Source: Simplicispira suum
GTDB taxonomy: Bacteria > Pseudomonadota > Gammaproteobacteria > Burkholderiales > Burkholderiaceae_C
Reading direction: 5' to 3'
Length of the DNA: 64,000 nucleotides
NCBI RefSeq assembly: GCF_003008595.1
Contig: NZ_CP027669.1
Span: 1,674,001-1,738,000 of the forward strand
The position numbers were made by a program, and so were the translations under genes. Position 1 is the stretch's first letter; each line of letters begins with the position of its first letter. Shown here piece by piece: positions 46,701 to 58,324 of this stretch. The notes beneath the pieces are model-generated. The model was not told the origin of the DNA. It made no database searches and worked only from the letters and a program-made list of their open reading frames with translations.

Positions 46701-47419
46701 ATGGAAAATTTTGCAATTCAGCTCGATCCGCTGCGCGCGTTTCTGTACCAGATCGGCGCCTTCGTCCCGCGCTTGCTGCTTGCGGTGGTGGTGGTCATCG
46801 CGGGCTGGTTGATTGCCAAAGTGGTGCGCTTTGCGATCGTGAAGGCGCTGCGCGCCATCAACTTCCATGTGATGACCGAACGCGCTGGCATTGACGCCTT
46901 CCTGCGACAAGGCGGGATGGCTGGGGACGCGAGCGCGGTTTTTGGTGTGCTGGCGTATTGGCTCGTCATCCTGGCCGCGCTGCTGATCGCTTTCAACGGC
47001 CTTGGCCTGACCTACATCACGGATCTTCTGGGGCGCGTTGTCTGGTTCGTTCCCAACGTGTTCGTGGCCTTGCTGATTCTGGCTTTCGGTGCCTACTTTG
47101 CTCGCTTTGTCGGCGACGCGGTAACCACCTATGGTCGCAACGTGGACCTGCAGGACGCGCATTTTCTGGGCAAACTGGCTCAGTACGCTATTTTGATTTT
47201 CGTGGTGCTGATTGCACTGGACCAGGTCAATGTCGGCGGCGACATTGTTCGCCAGAGCTTCCTGGTGATTCTGTCAGGCGTTGTCTTCGCGCTGGCCTTG
47301 GCCTTTGGCCTCGCCGGCAAGGACTGGGCCGCTGAGCGCATTGAGCACTGGTGGCCGCGCGAACGCAGGTCGGAGGCTGACGTGGTCCGGTCCGCAACCG
47401 ATGTGCGCCGGGACGCCGA

Positions 47420-47423
<4 letters not shown>
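46701..47423 (+). CDS. Mechanosensitive-channel-like membrane protein (CmpX/TM-helix repeat type)
   Basis: A 240-residue membrane protein with repeated transmembrane motifs of the conserved TM-helix family: LRAFLYQIGAFVPRLLLAVV, VVIAGWLIAKVVRFAIVKAL, VPNVFVALLILAFGAYFARF and SFLVILSGVVFALALAFGLA with GKDWA. These resemble Pseudomonas CmpX and the pore regions of MscS-like proteins, but the cytoplasmic beta domain of MscS is absent. It lies inside the trehalose/glucan operon, 17 bases after treS, and overlaps glgX (ATGA). An osmotic-sensing or osmolyte-release role is attractive but inferred. Confidence 0.78.
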
Positions 47424-49548
<2,125 letters not shown>

Positions 49549-49552
<4 letters not shown>

Positions 49553-51399
49553 GCACGGTTCACGCCATGCCCTTCGGCGCGCACTGCCTGGGAGCGCGCG
49601 GCGTGCGCTTTCGGCTCTGGGCGCCAGAGATGTCCTCGCTGGTGCTGGTGCATTCCGGCGCCGATGGCGCTAGCGAATACCCGATGGCGCGCAGCGCCGA
49701 GGGTTGGCACGAGGCCACACTGCCCCATGCCCGCGCTGGCGATGGCTACCAGTACCGCCTTACGGATGGCCTGCTGGTGCCGGACCCGGCCTCGCGCTAC
49801 AACCCGCACGATGTGCACGGCCCGAGCGTGGTGGTCGACCCTTCGGCCTATGAATGGCAATGCGCGCAATGGCGCGGGCGCCCTTGGAGCGAAGCGGTGG
49901 TGTACGAACTGCACGTCGGCACCTTCACGCCCGAGGGCAGCTTCGACGCCGCCCGTGATCGCCTTCCCTATTTGGCCGACTTGGGCGTTACGGCCATCGA
50001 GCTGATGCCCCTGGCCGATTTCCCCGGTCGCCGAAACTGGGGCTACGACGGCGTGCTGCTGTTCGCGCCGGACGCCAGCTACGGCACGCCCGAGCAGCTC
50101 AAGGCGCTGGTAGATGCTGCGCACGCGCTCGGCATGATGGTGCTGCTCGACGTGGTCTACAACCACTTCGGGCCAGACGGCAACTACCTGCACGCCTACT
50201 GCCCGCAATTTTTCAACCCCGCCCACCAGACGCCCTGGGGCGCGGCCATCAATTTTGACGGTCCCGACGCGCGCACCATTCGCGACTTCTTCCATCACAA
50301 CGCGCTCTACTGGATAGAGGAATACCGCTTCGACGGCCTGCGCGTGGATGCCATCCACGCCATTTGTGACGAGAGCCGGCCTTGGATCATTCCTGAGATT
50401 TGCGAGGCGGTGTGGGCGGGGCCTGGACGCGAGCGGCATGTGCATGTCGTCCTGGAAAACGACCGGAATCAGGCGCATTTGCTTGAGCGCAATGCGCAGG
50501 GCCAGCCGCTGGTGGCAACCGCGCAATGGAACGACGATTTGCACCACGCGGCCCATGTGATGCTGAGCGGCGAGACCGACGGTTACTACGCAGACTTTGC
50601 GCAGCGCCCCGCAGAACAATTCGCCCTCGCGCTGGCGCAGGGCTTCCTCTATACCGGTCAGCCTTCGCCCTTTCGCGGTGGCAAGCCGCACGGCGAGCCC
50701 TGCGCGCATCTGCCGCTGCAGGCTTTTGTGTCCTACCTGCAGACCCACGACCAGGTAGGCAACCGCGCCCTGGGCGAGCGCATCGACGCGCTTGCGACCC
50801 CAATGCTGGTGCAAGCGGCGCGCGCCTGTGTGCTGATGTCGCCTCACACTCCCATGCTGTTCATGGGCGAGGAGTTTGGCTGCACCACGCCATTTCAGTT
50901 CTTCTGTGATTTCAGTGGCGATTTGGCGGCGGCTGTGGCTGCCGGCCGCCGCGCCGAGTTTGGTCGCTTCGCTGCCTTTGCCGACCCTGCGGCCCGGGCG
51001 CGCATTCCAGACCCCAACGACGAGGAAACGTTCATGCATTCGAAGTTGCGCTGGTCCGATATGGACCAAGCGCAACACCAGCAGGCGCTGGCGCATACAC
51101 GCCGGCAGCTCGCCGTGCGTCGCGAGCAACTGATGCCGTGCTGGGCGGCTGGCTGCAGTTCGCTCGATTGGTCGAGTGAGAACGGCTTGTTGCAATGGAC
51201 TTGGCAGTTGCGGGCCAGGGATGGGCAGCGCTCGCGCTTGCACCTGGCCGCCAACTTCGGTGGCATCGCTGCGCGCTTTCCACGCCCGCCCGGTCACGAG
51301 ATTTACCGCCTGCGCCCGCAGACCGAAGCCATGCCAGCTGGGCATATTGGCTTGGCGCGCGGCGGCGTCTGGGCGTCGCTCGACAAGGCTGAAGAATGA
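49549..51399 (+). CDS. treZ: Malto-oligosyltrehalose trehalohydrolase
   Basis: A 616-residue GH13_10 enzyme that releases trehalose from maltooligosyltrehalose. N-terminal GARGVRFRLWAPEMSSLVLV, then VVYELHVGTFTPEGSFDAAR. Catalytic motifs: YRFDGLRVDAIHAICDESRP (nucleophile), VVLENDRNQAHLLERNAQGQ (acid) and LQTHDQVGNRALGERIDALA. MLFMGEEFGCTTPFQFFCDF is characteristic of TreZ. It overlaps glgX at the start and the malQ-treY fusion at the end (ATGA both times) and needs TreY, encoded in the next gene, for its substrate. Confidence 0.95.
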
Positions 51400-54300
51400 C
51401 GGAACGCCCGCTGGACGAACTGGTGCGGCGCTGCGCCGACAAAGGCATTGCGACCGAGTACCACGACATCTGGGGCAAGCGCCACGCCGTTGCGCCCGAA
51501 CACTTGGCAGCGCTGCTGGACGCCTTTGGAGGCTCCGCACAAGTAGATACTGAGGACGGTGGGCCGGATGCGAGCGCCGGCGAGCCGGTGCGCGTCGTCG
51601 CACCGGGCGCGACCTCGGTGGTCCTGAGCTTCCCGCTCGCCGACGCAGGAACGGTGCCCACGTGGCGCCTGGTCCTTGAAGACGGAGCCAGCCTGAGCGG
51701 CCTGTGCCAGCGCACGGCCGATGCGCGCGTCGTGGTGGATTTCGGCTCGGCCCTGCCCCAGGGCTACCACCAGTTGCAAGTAGGTGCCGACCTGCCGGCC
51801 ACGCTGCTGATTTGCGCGCCCACGCGTTGCCACCTGCCGGCCGCGCTGCAGGGCGACGGCCGCGCTTGGGGCGTGACCCTGCAATTGCACAGCCTGCGCT
51901 CGGCGCGCAATTGGGGCATTGGCGATTTCACCGACTTGATGCAGTTCTGCGCACAGGCCGCGCGCCGCGGCGTAGGCATGGTGGGCCTGAACCCTTTGCA
52001 CGCGCTGTTTGCGCACAACCCGCTGCACATCAGCCCCTACAGCCCGTCGTCCCGCGTGTTTTTGAACGCGCTGTACCTGGACATCGAAGCGATTGCCGAT
52101 TTCGCTGCCTGCACCGCAACCCAGCACAAGGTGCGCGCCCCCATCTTCCAGGAGCGCCTCGCTGCGCTGCGCGAGGCCCCATTCATCGACCATGTCGGCG
52201 TGAGCGCAGTCAAGCGGGAGCTGCTGCACGATTTGTACGCGCACTTTCAAACCCGCGCCGCATCCGATCCAGAAGTCGCTGCCTACCAGCAGTACTGCGT
52301 CCAGCGTGGCACGGCGCTGCACCAGCACGCTCTGTTTGAGGCGCTGCAGGAAAACCTGCACAGCGCCGACCCCGCCGTTTGGGGTTGGCCGGTCTGGCCG
52401 GCACAGTTCCAGGACCCGCAATCGCCCGCCGTCGCGGCTTTTGCGGCCGAGCACGCCGAGCGCGTGGGCTTCTACCAATACGTCCAATGGCAGGCCGAAC
52501 GGCAGTTGGCGGCCGCCAGCGCCTGCTGCCGCGAAGCGGGAATGTCGGTGGGCTTGTACCTGGACCTGGCCGTCTCGGTGGACCGCGCCGGCGCCGATGC
52601 GTGGCGGCACCAAGGCGCGTTTGCGCTGGGCGCGAGCGTGGGCGCCCCACCCGACGAATTCAATCTCAATGGCCAGGATTGGGGGCTTCCTCCGCTGCGG
52701 CCCGATCGCCTGCGCGCCGCGCACTACCAAGCTTTCATCGAAGCCCTGCGCGGCAATATGCGCAGCGCCGGCGCGATTCGCATCGACCACGTCATGGGCT
52801 TGATGCGGCTGTTCTGCATTCCGACCGGTGCCGACGCGCGCGGCGGTGCGTACGTGCATTACGCGCTGGATGAAATGCTCGCCATCGTTGCGCTGGAGAG
52901 CGAACGCAACCAGTGCCTGGTCATTGGCGAAGATCTGGGCACCGTCGCGGACGAGGTACGTGCCGCCATGCAAGGCGCCGACGTGCTTTCCTACCGATTG
53001 CTGTACTTCGAGCGGGATGTAGACGGTCATTTCCGACCTCCGCAAGCGTACCCGCGCGACGCCCTGGTGGCCGTCAGTACCCATGACCTGGCCACCTTGG
53101 CCGGCTGGTGGGCGGTGCTTGATCTGCACGACCGCATGGCCATGGCCTTGTTTCCGAATGCGCAGGTGTTTGAGCAGCAACTGCTCGATCGTGCGCAAGA
53201 GCGCGTGCAACTGTTGCTGGCGGTGCAACACGCCACCGACCTGCCGCCAGAGGCCGTGGCGCAGGCCCTGGGCGCTGACCATTTGTCGCCCGAGGCGGTG
53301 CTGGCAGTGCACGCGTTTCTGGCCGCCACGCCGGCGCGCCTGATGGTGCTGCAACTCGAAGACGCATTGGGCGAACGCGGCCAGGCCAACATGCCCGGCA
53401 CCACCCACGAGCACCCGAACTGGCGCCGCAAGTACGGCACGCCGCTGGAGGCCATCTGGGATCAATCGATGCTGCCGGCGCTGTGCGCCAGCTTGAGCGC
53501 CCTGCGCCCCTCGCCTGAGCGCACCGCAGTGGGAGCACGCGCTGCCGGCACCGTCATCCCGCGCGCCACCTACCGCCTGCAGTTCCATGGCGGCTTTCGG
53601 TTCGACGCCGCCGCATGCATCGTGCCCTACCTGGCGGCGCTGGGCATCAGCCACGTGTATTGCTCGCCCATCCAGCGCGCGCGGCCTGGCAGCATGCACG
53701 GCTACGACGTGGTGGCGCCGGGCGAGGTCAATCCGGAACTGGGCGGCATGGAAGGCTTGGCGCGCTTCTCGCAAGTGCTCAAGGCCCACGGCATGGGCCT
53801 GTTGCTGGACCTGGTGCCCAACCACATGGGCGTGCTGGGCGCGGACAACCCCTGGTGGACTGATGTGCTGGAGAACGGTGAAGCTTCCCTCTACGCGCAG
53901 CATTTCGACATCGACTGGGAGCCGCTGAACGCCGAGCTGGTGGGCAAGGTGTTGCTGCCGGTATTGGGCGACCACTACGGCGATGTCCTGGAGCGCGGCG
54001 AGCTGCAATTGCAGTGGCACGTCGAGCAGGGCGAGATGGCCTTGCATTACCACGAGCACCGCTTTCCGCTTGCGCCGCAGAGCTATCCCTTGGTGCTCGA
54101 GCGCGCGCTGGCACGCCTGGGGGACCCGGAACTTGCCGCCAGCCTGGCCAGCCTGCAAACCGCTTTGCGCCAGCTCGCAGCGGCCGCTGCACCAAGCGCC
54201 GAGCGCCTGGCCGAAAGGGCGCGCGAGAAGGAGCGGCACAAGGCCCGCCTGGCCCGCCTGACGGCCAAGCATGAAGTCGTGGCGCAAGCCATTGCCGCTG

Positions 54301-56477
54301 CGGTCGACGAGATGAACCTACCCGGCAGGCGCGACGCTCTGCACGATGTGCTGGAAGCGCAGTCCTACCGGCTGGCGTTCTGGCGCGTGGCGGCGGACGA
54401 AATCAATTACCGGCGCTTCTTCGACATCAACGAGCTGGCGGCGCTGCGCATCGAGCGCGCAGACGTGTTCGACGCCACCCACGCCTTGCCGCTGGACCTG
54501 GTCGAACGCGGCTGGGTCGAGGGCCTGCGCATCGACCATCCGGACGGTCTGTACGACCCGGCCGGCTACTTTGCGCGGTTACAGCAGTGCTGCGCCGAGC
54601 GCCTCGGGCAGGCGCCAGCTGAGGGCAATGGCCGCCCTGCACGGCCCATGTACGTGGTGGCCGAGAAAATTGCGGCGCCACACGAAGAAGTCCCCACCTC
54701 CTGGGCGGTGCACGGCACCACCGGCTACCGCTTTGCCAACGTCGTGGGCGGTGTCCTGGTCGATACCCGCGCCGCCGAGCGCCTGCGCCGCACCTGGCGC
54801 GCCTTCACCGGCGAGCAATTGGCGTATGCCGATATCGCTTACCAAGGCAAGCGTGCGGTGGCTCGCGAGGCCTTGGCGGCGGAGCTGCACGTCTTGTCCA
54901 CAGCGCTGCTGCGTATCGCGCGGGCGAGCCGGCGTACGCGCGATTTCACGCTCAACACACTGCGGCTGGTGTTGTCCGAAATCGTGGCCTGCCTGGGGGT
55001 GTACCGCACCTACATCGTGCAGACGCCCTCGCCGCAAGACGTTCACTACATCGACCTGGCGATCGAGCGCGCGCGCCAGCGTGGCCGTGCGGCCGACCCC
55101 TCAGTGTTCGCTTTCGTGCGCGAAGCGCTGCTGGGCCGCGCCCCGCCTGGCGCCCTGCCTGGCACCGAAGCCCGCGCCTTGCGTTTTGCCACACGCTTTC
55201 AGCAGTTCAGCTCCCCGGTCGCGGCCAAGGGCGTGGAAGACACGGCTTTTTATCGCTATTTTCCCCTGAGTTCGCAGAACGAAGTCGGCGGCGAGCCCGA
55301 CGTCATCGGCATGAGCGTGACGGCCTTTCACCGCGCCAGCGCCGACCGCGCACAGCGCTGGCGCCACACCATGCTGGCGACCTCGACGCACGACAACAAG
55401 CGTTCCGAGGATGTGCGCATGCGCATCAGCGTGCTGTCCGAGCTGACCGGGTTGTGGCGGCTGTCGCTGCGGCGCTGGCACAGTCTCAACCTGCCGCTGC
55501 GCAGTACCCTGGCGGGCGGGGTCGACGCGCCGTCGGCCGAGCACGAATACCTTTTCTACCAGACCGTGTTGGGTACCGTGGGCCCCCGCGATGCGATCGA
55601 CGACACCGGTTACGCGGTCTATATCGAGCGCATCGTCGCCTACATGCAGAAGGCCGCGCGCGAAGGCAAGGCCTGCACCAGCTGGACGCGGCCCGACGAA
55701 GCCTATGAGGGCGCCCTGTCGGGGTTCATCCGCCAGGCACTGGCGCGCAGTGGGGGGAGCCGCTTCCTGGACGAGTTGCATGCGCTGGCCGACACGCTGC
55801 GCTGGCACGGCGCGCTCAATTCATTGGCCATGGTGCTGCTCAAGTACACCAGCCCCGGCGTGCCGGACCTGTACCAGGGAACCGAGCTTTTCGATGACAG
55901 CCTGGTCGACCCCGACAACCGACGCCCGGTTGATTTCCTACAGCGGCGCACGTTGCTGGAAGACTTGCGGGACTTGGCCTCGTCTGGCGACGCCCGCGCG
56001 CTGGGCGTCCAGGTGGGCAAATGGTCCCTTCAGCCAGCGGATGGCCGCGCCAAGCTGTGGCTGGTTTGGCGCCTGCTGGAGCTGCGGCGCGCTCAGCCAG
56101 CCCTGCTGCGCGATGGCAGCTACGAACCGCTGCGTGTGCGCGGCGCGCGTGCACCGCATGTCATTGCCTATTTGCGCCGATTCGAGGGCGCGTGCATGGT
56201 CGTGTTGGTTGCCCGGCTGACGGCGACGCTGGAGCAGGCTGCCGGCCATGCCCCTGCGGAGAAGTCGTCGACCTCCTCGCATGTTTTGACCGGGGAAGGC
56301 ACTTGGCAAGACACCTGGGTCGCCGTGCCGCAGGCCCTGCGCGGGCTGGCGCTGACCGATCTCGTGGGCGGCCGGACGCTCAGCACGGAGAATGGACGAT
56401 TGCGCCTGGCGGAAATTTTTGTGCACTTTGCCGGTGCAGTTCTTGTGCACCAGCCTGACCACCCGTCGGTGGATTAG
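51396..56477 (+). CDS. treY: Fused 4-alpha-glucanotransferase (MalQ) and malto-oligosyltrehalose synthase (TreY)
   Basis: A 1693-residue fusion. Residues 1 to about 705 are MalQ (GH77): LQLHSLRSARNWGIGDFTDL, GLNPLHALFAHNP, SPYSPSSRVFLNALYLDI, AIRIDHVMGLMRLFCIP, VIGEDLGTVADEVRA and STHDLATLAGWW. Residues about 720-1693 are TreY (GH13_26): ATYRLQFHGGFRFDAAACIV, MHGYDVVAPGEVNPELGGME, LLLDLVPNHMGVLGADNPWW, GLRIDHPDGLYDPAGYF, VVAEKI and TSTHDNKRSEDVRMRISVLS. All catalytic blocks of both enzymes are visible, so both halves are probably active. MalQ reshuffles short maltodextrins and TreY turns chain ends into trehalosyl groups for TreZ. It is the last gene of the operon. Confidence 0.93.
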   Translation: MTERPLDELVRRCADKGIATEYHDIWGKRHAVAPEHLAALLDAFGGSAQVDTEDGGPDASAGEPVRVVAPGATSVVLSFPLADAGTVPTWRLVLEDGASLSGLCQRTADARVVVDFGSALPQGYHQLQVGADLPATLLICAPTRCHLPAALQGDGRAWGVTLQLHSLRSARNWGIGDFTDLMQFCAQAARRGVGMVGLNPLHALFAHNPLHISPYSPSSRVFLNALYLDIEAIADFAACTATQHKVRAPIFQERLAALREAPFIDHVGVSAVKRELLHDLYAHFQTRAASDPEVAAYQQYCVQRGTALHQHALFEALQENLHSADPAVWGWPVWPAQFQDPQSPAVAAFAAEHAERVGFYQYVQWQAERQLAAASACCREAGMSVGLYLDLAVSVDRAGADAWRHQGAFALGASVGAPPDEFNLNGQDWGLPPLRPDRLRAAHYQAFIEALRGNMRSAGAIRIDHVMGLMRLFCIPTGADARGGAYVHYALDEMLAIVALESERNQCLVIGEDLGTVADEVRAAMQGADVLSYRLLYFERDVDGHFRPPQAYPRDALVAVSTHDLATLAGWWAVLDLHDRMAMALFPNAQVFEQQLLDRAQERVQLLLAVQHATDLPPEAVAQALGADHLSPEAVLAVHAFLAATPARLMVLQLEDALGERGQANMPGTTHEHPNWRRKYGTPLEAIWDQSMLPALCASLSALRPSPERTAVGARAAGTVIPRATYRLQFHGGFRFDAAACIVPYLAALGISHVYCSPIQRARPGSMHGYDVVAPGEVNPELGGMEGLARFSQVLKAHGMGLLLDLVPNHMGVLGADNPWWTDVLENGEASLYAQHFDIDWEPLNAELVGKVLLPVLGDHYGDVLERGELQLQWHVEQGEMALHYHEHRFPLAPQSYPLVLERALARLGDPELAASLASLQTALRQLAAAAAPSAERLAERAREKERHKARLARLTAKHEVVAQAIAAAVDEMNLPGRRDALHDVLEAQSYRLAFWRVAADEINYRRFFDINELAALRIERADVFDATHALPLDLVERGWVEGLRIDHPDGLYDPAGYFARLQQCCAERLGQAPAEGNGRPARPMYVVAEKIAAPHEEVPTSWAVHGTTGYRFANVVGGVLVDTRAAERLRRTWRAFTGEQLAYADIAYQGKRAVAREALAAELHVLSTALLRIARASRRTRDFTLNTLRLVLSEIVACLGVYRTYIVQTPSPQDVHYIDLAIERARQRGRAADPSVFAFVREALLGRAPPGALPGTEARALRFATRFQQFSSPVAAKGVEDTAFYRYFPLSSQNEVGGEPDVIGMSVTAFHRASADRAQRWRHTMLATSTHDNKRSEDVRMRISVLSELTGLWRLSLRRWHSLNLPLRSTLAGGVDAPSAEHEYLFYQTVLGTVGPRDAIDDTGYAVYIERIVAYMQKAAREGKACTSWTRPDEAYEGALSGFIRQALARSGGSRFLDELHALADTLRWHGALNSLAMVLLKYTSPGVPDLYQGTELFDDSLVDPDNRRPVDFLQRRTLLEDLRDLASSGDARALGVQVGKWSLQPADGRAKLWLVWRLLELRRAQPALLRDGSYEPLRVRGARAPHVIAYLRRFEGACMVVLVARLTATLEQAAGHAPAEKSSTSSHVLTGEGTWQDTWVAVPQALRGLALTDLVGGRTLSTENGRLRLAEIFVHFAGAVLVHQPDHPSVD

Positions 56478-56516
56478 AAGGCCTCGCGCAGGCATCCCAA
56501 GCGGGATGCCCGCCCC

Positions 56517-56738
56517 TCAATGAATCGCCGCTGCCACGATGATGCTGATGCCCAGGCACATGGCCGCCACCACCATGCCTAGCGCGCGGTTTTGCTTTTC
56601 CACAATTTCGCGCCACAGGTCGTATGGCGTGATCTTGTCGACGATGAGAAAACACAGCCAGAAGATGAAAACGCCAATCAGCGCGTAGAGGATGGAGCCG
56701 AGAAAGGCTGCCGGCCGAAGCCATTCGATTCCGAGCAT
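56517..56738 (-). CDS. DUF350-family small membrane protein
   Basis: A 73-residue protein, MLGIEWLRPAAFLGSILYAL, with two membrane helices (LGSILYALIGVFIFWLCFLI and GMVVAAMCLGISIIVAAAIH) and a basic/acidic loop (DLWREIVEKQN). This is the DUF350 pattern (as in E. coli YjfL, normally duplicated; here one unit). DUF350 proteins occur with spermidine-synthase-like, DUF4178, SPFH and PspA-like genes in envelope-stress neighbourhoods. AAGGAGA precedes the ATG by seven bases. It is the last gene of the SPFH operon, 26 bases after the DUF4178 gene, and converges on the MalQ-TreY gene. Confidence 0.83.
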   Translation of the reverse strand: MLGIEWLRPAAFLGSILYALIGVFIFWLCFLIVDKITPYDLWREIVEKQNRALGMVVAAMCLGISIIVAAAIH

Positions 56739-56764
56739 GGTGGGAGTCTCCTTGAAAAGCGGGT

Positions 56765-57661
56765 CTATTTGTGGCTGCCGCCGGTGGAAAAGCCGCCGTA
56801 CGAACCACCGCTGCTGCGGGTGCCGCCGCCGGACGGTCCCGAGCAATTGGACAGCAGCGAGAGCAGGACGATAAGCACGATGGCGATGATGAACAGCGTG
56901 CCGCAGCCGATGCTCTTGGTCGCCACGAACGGACCGGGGTCGTCGCGCTTGAGCAGGTCGGCCTTGTCGGTGAGGCCAAACGCCTTGGCGACGGTATCGC
57001 TGGCCAGCTTGTCGCCGGCCGACCAGGTGACTTCGCTGGGCGTCTTTTCGAGCGACAACAGGCCCTTGCTGCTGGCGAAATCGCGGTTGCTGGTGCGCTG
57101 GCCGCGCTCCACCTTCCAATAGAACTCACCCAGAACGTAGGTGGTTTCGGCCTCGTATGCGGACTGCAGCTGGTAGGTGGTTCCAAGATAGCTGGCGCTG
57201 CGGCCGTTTTGCACCATCTGCGGTGCGCCGGTGGTTGGGCTCACCATGCTCCAGCCATCGCTGCTGTCGACCAGAAACGAGAAGCCGCGCTTCTGGTTGT
57301 AGAGCAGGTACTCGCTCCAGCCGAACTGTTCGTCGTCGCCAGGCTCTTGCCCCATGCGGTGCTGAAAGCCCACGACCTGCCAGTGCACACCCTGCAGCTG
57401 GCCCTTGCTGCCCAGCGCGATGATGGGGCGCACCGGTTCGTCCTGTTCGGCAAACGCCAGCTCGGCGCCCACGCCTTTGTCGAGTGCAATGATGCTTTTG
57501 CACGAGGGGCAGGTGATGCTCTTGCTGCCCGGCAGCATGACCTGCACGGGTGCGCCGCAGTTTGGGCAGCTGAACTGGCGGCCTTGCTCGTCCTTGGCCG
57601 ATTCGTCCTTGAGGCCCTGGAGCTTCAGGTCTTCCAGCAACACGGCGCGGCCGCGGTCCAC
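56765..57661 (-). CDS. Zinc-ribbon/DUF4178 protein, C-terminal half (probable frameshift partner)
   Basis: 298 codons from a GTG at 57661. It has a zinc ribbon (FSCPNCGAPVQVMLPGSKSI, then TCPSCKS), a second DUF4178 domain (about residues 85-215) and a C-terminal membrane helix (GTLFIIAIVLIVLLSLLSNC) with a Gly/Ser-rich tail. The start lies inside the preceding gene by 37 bases in another frame, and DRGRAVLLEDLKLQGLKDES looks like the continuation of that gene's product. A single inserted base would fuse them into a protein of about 505 residues with two ribbon-DUF4178 units, which I believe is the normal form. Role unknown; linked to SPFH and DUF350 genes. Confidence 0.75.
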   Translation of the reverse strand: MDRGRAVLLEDLKLQGLKDESAKDEQGRQFSCPNCGAPVQVMLPGSKSITCPSCKSIIALDKGVGAELAFAEQDEPVRPIIALGSKGQLQGVHWQVVGFQHRMGQEPGDDEQFGWSEYLLYNQKRGFSFLVDSSDGWSMVSPTTGAPQMVQNGRSASYLGTTYQLQSAYEAETTYVLGEFYWKVERGQRTSNRDFASSKGLLSLEKTPSEVTWSAGDKLASDTVAKAFGLTDKADLLKRDDPGPFVATKSIGCGTLFIIAIVLIVLLSLLSNCSGPSGGGTRSSGGSYGGFSTGGSHK

Positions 57662-58248
57662 CGCTGGCGGCTGGTGTCGATGGAGAGCACCTCGCCGTCG
57701 CTGCTGCGCAGTTCGATCAGGTCAAACAGCTGGCCAAGTGGCGGCAATTTTGGTAGCTCGCCCTCGGCCGAGATGAGTTGCGCCTGGCCCGTATAGGCAA
57801 CGCTGTAGGCCTTCCCATCGAGGCTGACACTGGCGCCGGGGCGCAGTGCGGCCACGTCGGGCAGGGGCTGCTGGACGCTGGCCGTGCGGGTAAAGACATA
57901 GGCGCCGTTGTCTTCCGACAAGGTGGCCAGCTCGCCGTCCTGCAGAAAGGCCGTCCACTCGGTCCAGACGCCAGCGTCGCTTTTGTATTGCAGCCGGCCA
58001 ATCAGCGTGAAGGGGTGCTCTTTGCCGTCCAGCGTGATGCGCCCGCTGGCCATGAGCTGCAGCGGGCTGTGGTCGTCGAACAGCTCGGCCATCTTGCCGA
58101 TGCGAGACAGCACCTCGCCATCGCGCACGACCATGCTCTGGCAATAAGGACAGATGGCGTAGGCCGACTGCGCGCTCTTGAACTCCACCGGCGCGCCGCA
58201 GCCGGGGCAGGGCGCGCGGTAGGCGCGCTGGGCGGGTTCAGTAGCCAT
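57625..58248 (-). CDS. Zinc-ribbon/DUF4178 protein, N-terminal half (probable frameshift partner)
   Basis: 207 codons. A zinc ribbon (APCPGCGAPVEFKSAQSAYA, then ICPYCQS) is followed by a DUF4178 domain (about residues 60-190, with FTLIGRLQYKSDAGVWTEWT and FLQDGELATLSEDNGAYVFT). The end reads DTSRQRWTAAAPCCWKT, which does not look like a natural C-terminus, while the next reading frame continues with family-like sequence. So this and the following gene are probably one gene broken by one base near 57660. It follows the SPFH gene, with a dispersed repeat in the gap. Confidence 0.78.
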   Translation of the reverse strand: MATEPAQRAYRAPCPGCGAPVEFKSAQSAYAICPYCQSMVVRDGEVLSRIGKMAELFDDHSPLQLMASGRITLDGKEHPFTLIGRLQYKSDAGVWTEWTAFLQDGELATLSEDNGAYVFTRTASVQQPLPDVAALRPGASVSLDGKAYSVAYTGQAQLISAEGELPKLPPLGQLFDLIELRSSDGEVLSIDTSRQRWTAAAPCCWKT

Positions 58249-58268
58249 CGCGAGGGCGGTTTTTAAGA

Positions 58269-58324
58269 TTTTTTGGCCTCTAGCGCTTATCTGGTAAGCG
58301 CTAGCAGCTATCTATTTAATAGTA
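58269..58324 (+). repeat. Dispersed palindromic repeat, copy 8 (best-preserved hairpin)
   Basis: Reads TTTTTTGGCCTCTAGCGCTT, then ATCTGGTAAGCGCTAGCAGC and TATCTATTTAATAGTA. Perfect nine-base arms TAGCGCTTA and TAAGCGCTA enclose TCTGG. It fills most of the gap between the SPFH and DUF4178 genes and ends exactly at the SPFH stop codon. Confidence 0.9.

Noticed and set aside
51303..54287. A 994-codon open frame on the minus strand opposite treZ and malQ-treY
   Set aside because: It lacks any motif, is rich in Arg/Gln/His/Val runs typical of antisense frames in GC-rich genes, and lies opposite well-supported enzymes.
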